Of a stretch of DNA of 13,780 nt, positions 12,352-13,780 are shown piece after piece. The number at the start of each line of letters is the position of its first letter. Position 1 is the first letter of the stretch. The DNA is taken from NCBI GenBank assembly GCA_014384545.1, contig JACNFQ010000020.1, forward strand, positions 1-13,780. Reading direction: 5' to 3'. Below the pieces are notes generated by a model. It made no database searches, was not told where the DNA came from, and saw only the letters and a program-made list of their open reading frames with translations. The position numbers and the translations under genes were made by a program. Source of the stretch: a bacterium (GTDB lineage Bacteria; UBP7; UBA6624).

Positions 12352-13601
12352 GCCTTCTTTATCTATTCGCTCTTGGGGCCCCTCCTTTCCCTGGAGATGT
12401 GGATGCTTCTGCGGCGCGGATTGAAAAGAGCGTCGTAATCAATGGCGACTACGAAGGGATTCATGGGCAGTATGCCTACGGAAACCCTCAAAGGTGGGGC
12501 ATGAGGAGTACGGGTCTGTATGCCCCTCCAGGCGAGACCATTCGAATTACGCTCCCAGACGGATTTGCCCCCAACGGACTCGGTGTTCTTTTGGGGGCCC
12601 ATCTAGATGATCTTTCTCAGAAAGAAAGCCCCGCAAGAGACTCTGTCGTCACGGTAAGAGTTACCCTTGGTGACGGAGCGACCGAAGTGAGCAACCCCCA
12701 TGGAGGACTCATCTACATTACCGTGGATGCGGGAGCCAAGAGGGGACTCGTTGATGTGGTGATTGAAGGGGGGATAGATGCACCTCTCTTTGTGGCGGGA
12801 GAGACACCCTTGGAAGCATGGAATCAATCGATTCGCACCCATCCAGCACCATGGGGGGAACTCGCATCCTCCAAGATTATTCTCACGCTCCCTTCAGACC
12901 TCTTGCGCACGCTGAAGAACCCAGATGAGGTTCTGGCGTTTTGGGATCGTGTCTTGGATGCTGATGCCGATTTGTCGGGGTTTAGTCGTGACCGAGCACG
13001 ACCGGAGCGCATCGTGGTAGATATAGAGATTTCAGCAGGATGGATGCATTCAGGTTATCCCGTGATGGCCCCCCTTTCCACCGGTCCTGATCTTCTGAAC
13101 TTAGAGAGGTTGACGACGGAAGGGGATTGGGGGTTTTTTCATGAATTGGGTCATAACCACCAATGGATGGACTGGACCGTACCAGGCACGACCGAAACGG
13201 GGTGTAACCTATTCACGGTTTATGTTTACGAGACCGTGGTGGGAAAGCACCGAAATGAGACCCACGGAGCGGTCTCTCTGGAGGAACGAACTAAGCGAAC
13301 AAGAGCGTACCTTGCCGACCCCGATATCTCAAGATGGTCTGTCTGGGTGGCGTTAGATATGTATCTCTTGCTACAGGATGAATTTGGGTGGGAAGCATTC
13401 ACCAATGTCTTCACCGAGTATCGGGATAAGTTTGCGACCGAACGCCCACAAGATGCTCAAGAAAAATGGGATATGTTTGCGGTTCGATTCTCTAGAGAGG
13501 TAGGGTGGGACATTTCCCCCTTTCTCTTATCTTGGGATTGGCCCTTATCGGAGAGTGCTCTTAGAGATGTCGCCCACCTCCCCCCTTGGTCTGGCAACTA
13601 G
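12348..13601 (+). CDS. M60-like (gluzincin) zinc metallopeptidase, probably exported
   Basis: The protein is 417 residues from GTG 12348. The peptidase motif HELGHNHQ begins at residue 265 (His265, Glu266, His269). Glu283, in GTTETGCNLFTVYV, fits the third zinc ligand of HEXXH-x(8,28)-E enzymes of the M60/enhancin group. An N-terminal beta-rich region (about 25-150) with RSTGLYAPPGETIRITLP looks like the domain that precedes the catalytic part in M60 proteins. Known relatives cut mucin-like glycoproteins or host proteins; the substrate here is unknown. The N-terminus MSLLYLFALGAPPFPG is hydrophobic but short and lacks basic residues, so export is uncertain. GTG 12348 overlaps the membrane-protein stop and follows AAGGCGG. 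The in-frame stretch upstream is the shadow of that gene. Confidence 0.78.
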   Translation: MSLLYLFALGAPPFPGDVDASAARIEKSVVINGDYEGIHGQYAYGNPQRWGMRSTGLYAPPGETIRITLPDGFAPNGLGVLLGAHLDDLSQKESPARDSVVTVRVTLGDGATEVSNPHGGLIYITVDAGAKRGLVDVVIEGGIDAPLFVAGETPLEAWNQSIRTHPAPWGELASSKIILTLPSDLLRTLKNPDEVLAFWDRVLDADADLSGFSRDRARPERIVVDIEISAGWMHSGYPVMAPLSTGPDLLNLERLTTEGDWGFFHELGHNHQWMDWTVPGTTETGCNLFTVYVYETVVGKHRNETHGAVSLEERTKRTRAYLADPDISRWSVWVALDMYLLLQDEFGWEAFTNVFTEYRDKFATERPQDAQEKWDMFAVRFSREVGWDISPFLLSWDWPLSESALRDVAHLPPWSGN

Positions 13602-13625
13602 CCCCCGCGTGCGGCGACCTTCCCC

Positions 13626-13652
13626 ATGGCGACCCGTGGAAGGGTCGCCCTA
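13626..13652 (-). repeat. 27-bp REP-like hairpin repeat, copy 2 (inverted)
   Basis: Reverse-complement copy of 3517-3543, with a perfect stem GGCGACCC/GGGTCGCC and loop TTCCAC on the minus strand. It lies between two convergent genes, where it could act as a bidirectional barrier or mRNA 3' end. No T-tract follows on either strand. CCCTAACGGG at 13677-13686 accompanies it, as at the first copy. Confidence 0.75.
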
Positions 13653-13687
13653 TTACCACGCCTGCCCCATCCGTCGCCCTAACGGGA

Positions 13688-13780
13688 CTAAGAAGACGGG
13701 GGCGTACGCATCCAGACATCCCGCTGAGGAAACGGTATATCTATCCCTTTCTTCATCAACGCCTTGTAAACGGCAGTATT
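13688..13780 (-). CDS. MscS-type mechanosensitive channel, C-terminal fragment
   Basis: Only the last 30 codons and the TAG stop (13690-13688) lie in the window. The residues NTAVYKALMKKGIDIPFPQR, then DVWMRTPPSS, match the very end of MscS-family channels, where the cytoplasmic cage finishes with a conserved IPFPQRDV. Such channels open under membrane tension to release solutes after osmotic downshock. The gene converges on the M60-like peptidase gene, with 86 bp between their stops. The family call rests on this short motif only. Confidence 0.72.
   Translation of the reverse strand, partial: NTAVYKALMKKGIDIPFPQRDVWMRTPPSS

Noticed and set aside
1-13780. tRNA or rRNA genes
   Set aside because: I saw no cloverleaf with a GGTTCGAATCC-type T-arm and no rRNA-like conserved segments in the gaps.

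Overview
The window looks like chromosomal DNA of a free-living, non-proteobacterial bacterium of medium-to-high GC. It is mostly core housekeeping genes, with one accessory cassette and repeat-rich intergenic DNA. The CBS-less GuaB3-type IMP dehydrogenase, the frequent GTG/TTG starts and a dnaG start without a Shine-Dalgarno (SD) sequence point away from Proteobacteria. An Armatimonadota-like, cyanobacterial or actinobacterial-type lineage is possible, but I cannot assign a phylum from this sequence alone.

Layout. (1) 1-2332, minus strand: two tandem paralogous GT4-like glycosyltransferases read toward the start of DNA polymerase III alpha (dnaE, cut by the window edge), tightly packed like an operon. 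(2) 2356-3402, plus strand: a divergent gene for a probable secreted protein with propeller-like features. Its start lies 23 nt from the start of the opposite gene, and both use one palindromic Shine-Dalgarno core. (3) 3403-3806: repeat- and hairpin-rich DNA without a convincing gene. (4) 3807-5030, plus strand: a compact three-gene cassette encoding a small coiled-coil protein, an XRE-family regulator and a MazF/PemK-like RNase toxin. A good promoter precedes it, with a perfect inverted repeat (a probable autoregulatory operator) over the -10. (5) 5031-5518: a second repeat/hairpin region sharing blocks with region 3, so the cassette is bracketed by direct repeats. (6) 5519-10163, plus strand: promoter, attenuator-like leader, then guaB3-guaA-hpt-rho with overlapping or near-touching junctions. 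(7) 10164-10238: a strongly C-rich, G-poor stretch (rut-like) after rho and an inverted repeat before dnaG. (8) 10239-13601, plus strand: dnaG primase, a small membrane protein and an M60-like (gluzincin) metallopeptidase. (9) 13602-13687: a convergent gap with another copy of the repeat hairpin, then the C-terminal end of an MscS-type mechanosensitive channel on the minus strand.

How the genes work together. guaB3 and guaA convert IMP to XMP and then to GMP, and hpt salvages hypoxanthine or guanine to IMP or GMP. The same transcript appears to end with the termination factor Rho, and the only intrinsic-terminator-like structure I see is in the guaB3 leader. Operons otherwise end in hairpins without U-tracts or in C-rich DNA, which suggests Rho-dependent termination is important here. 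The most unusual parts are the three-gene XRE/MazF cassette with its operator, the repeat bracket around it, and a family of intergenic hairpins that keep the loop TTCCAC while the stem sequence changes.
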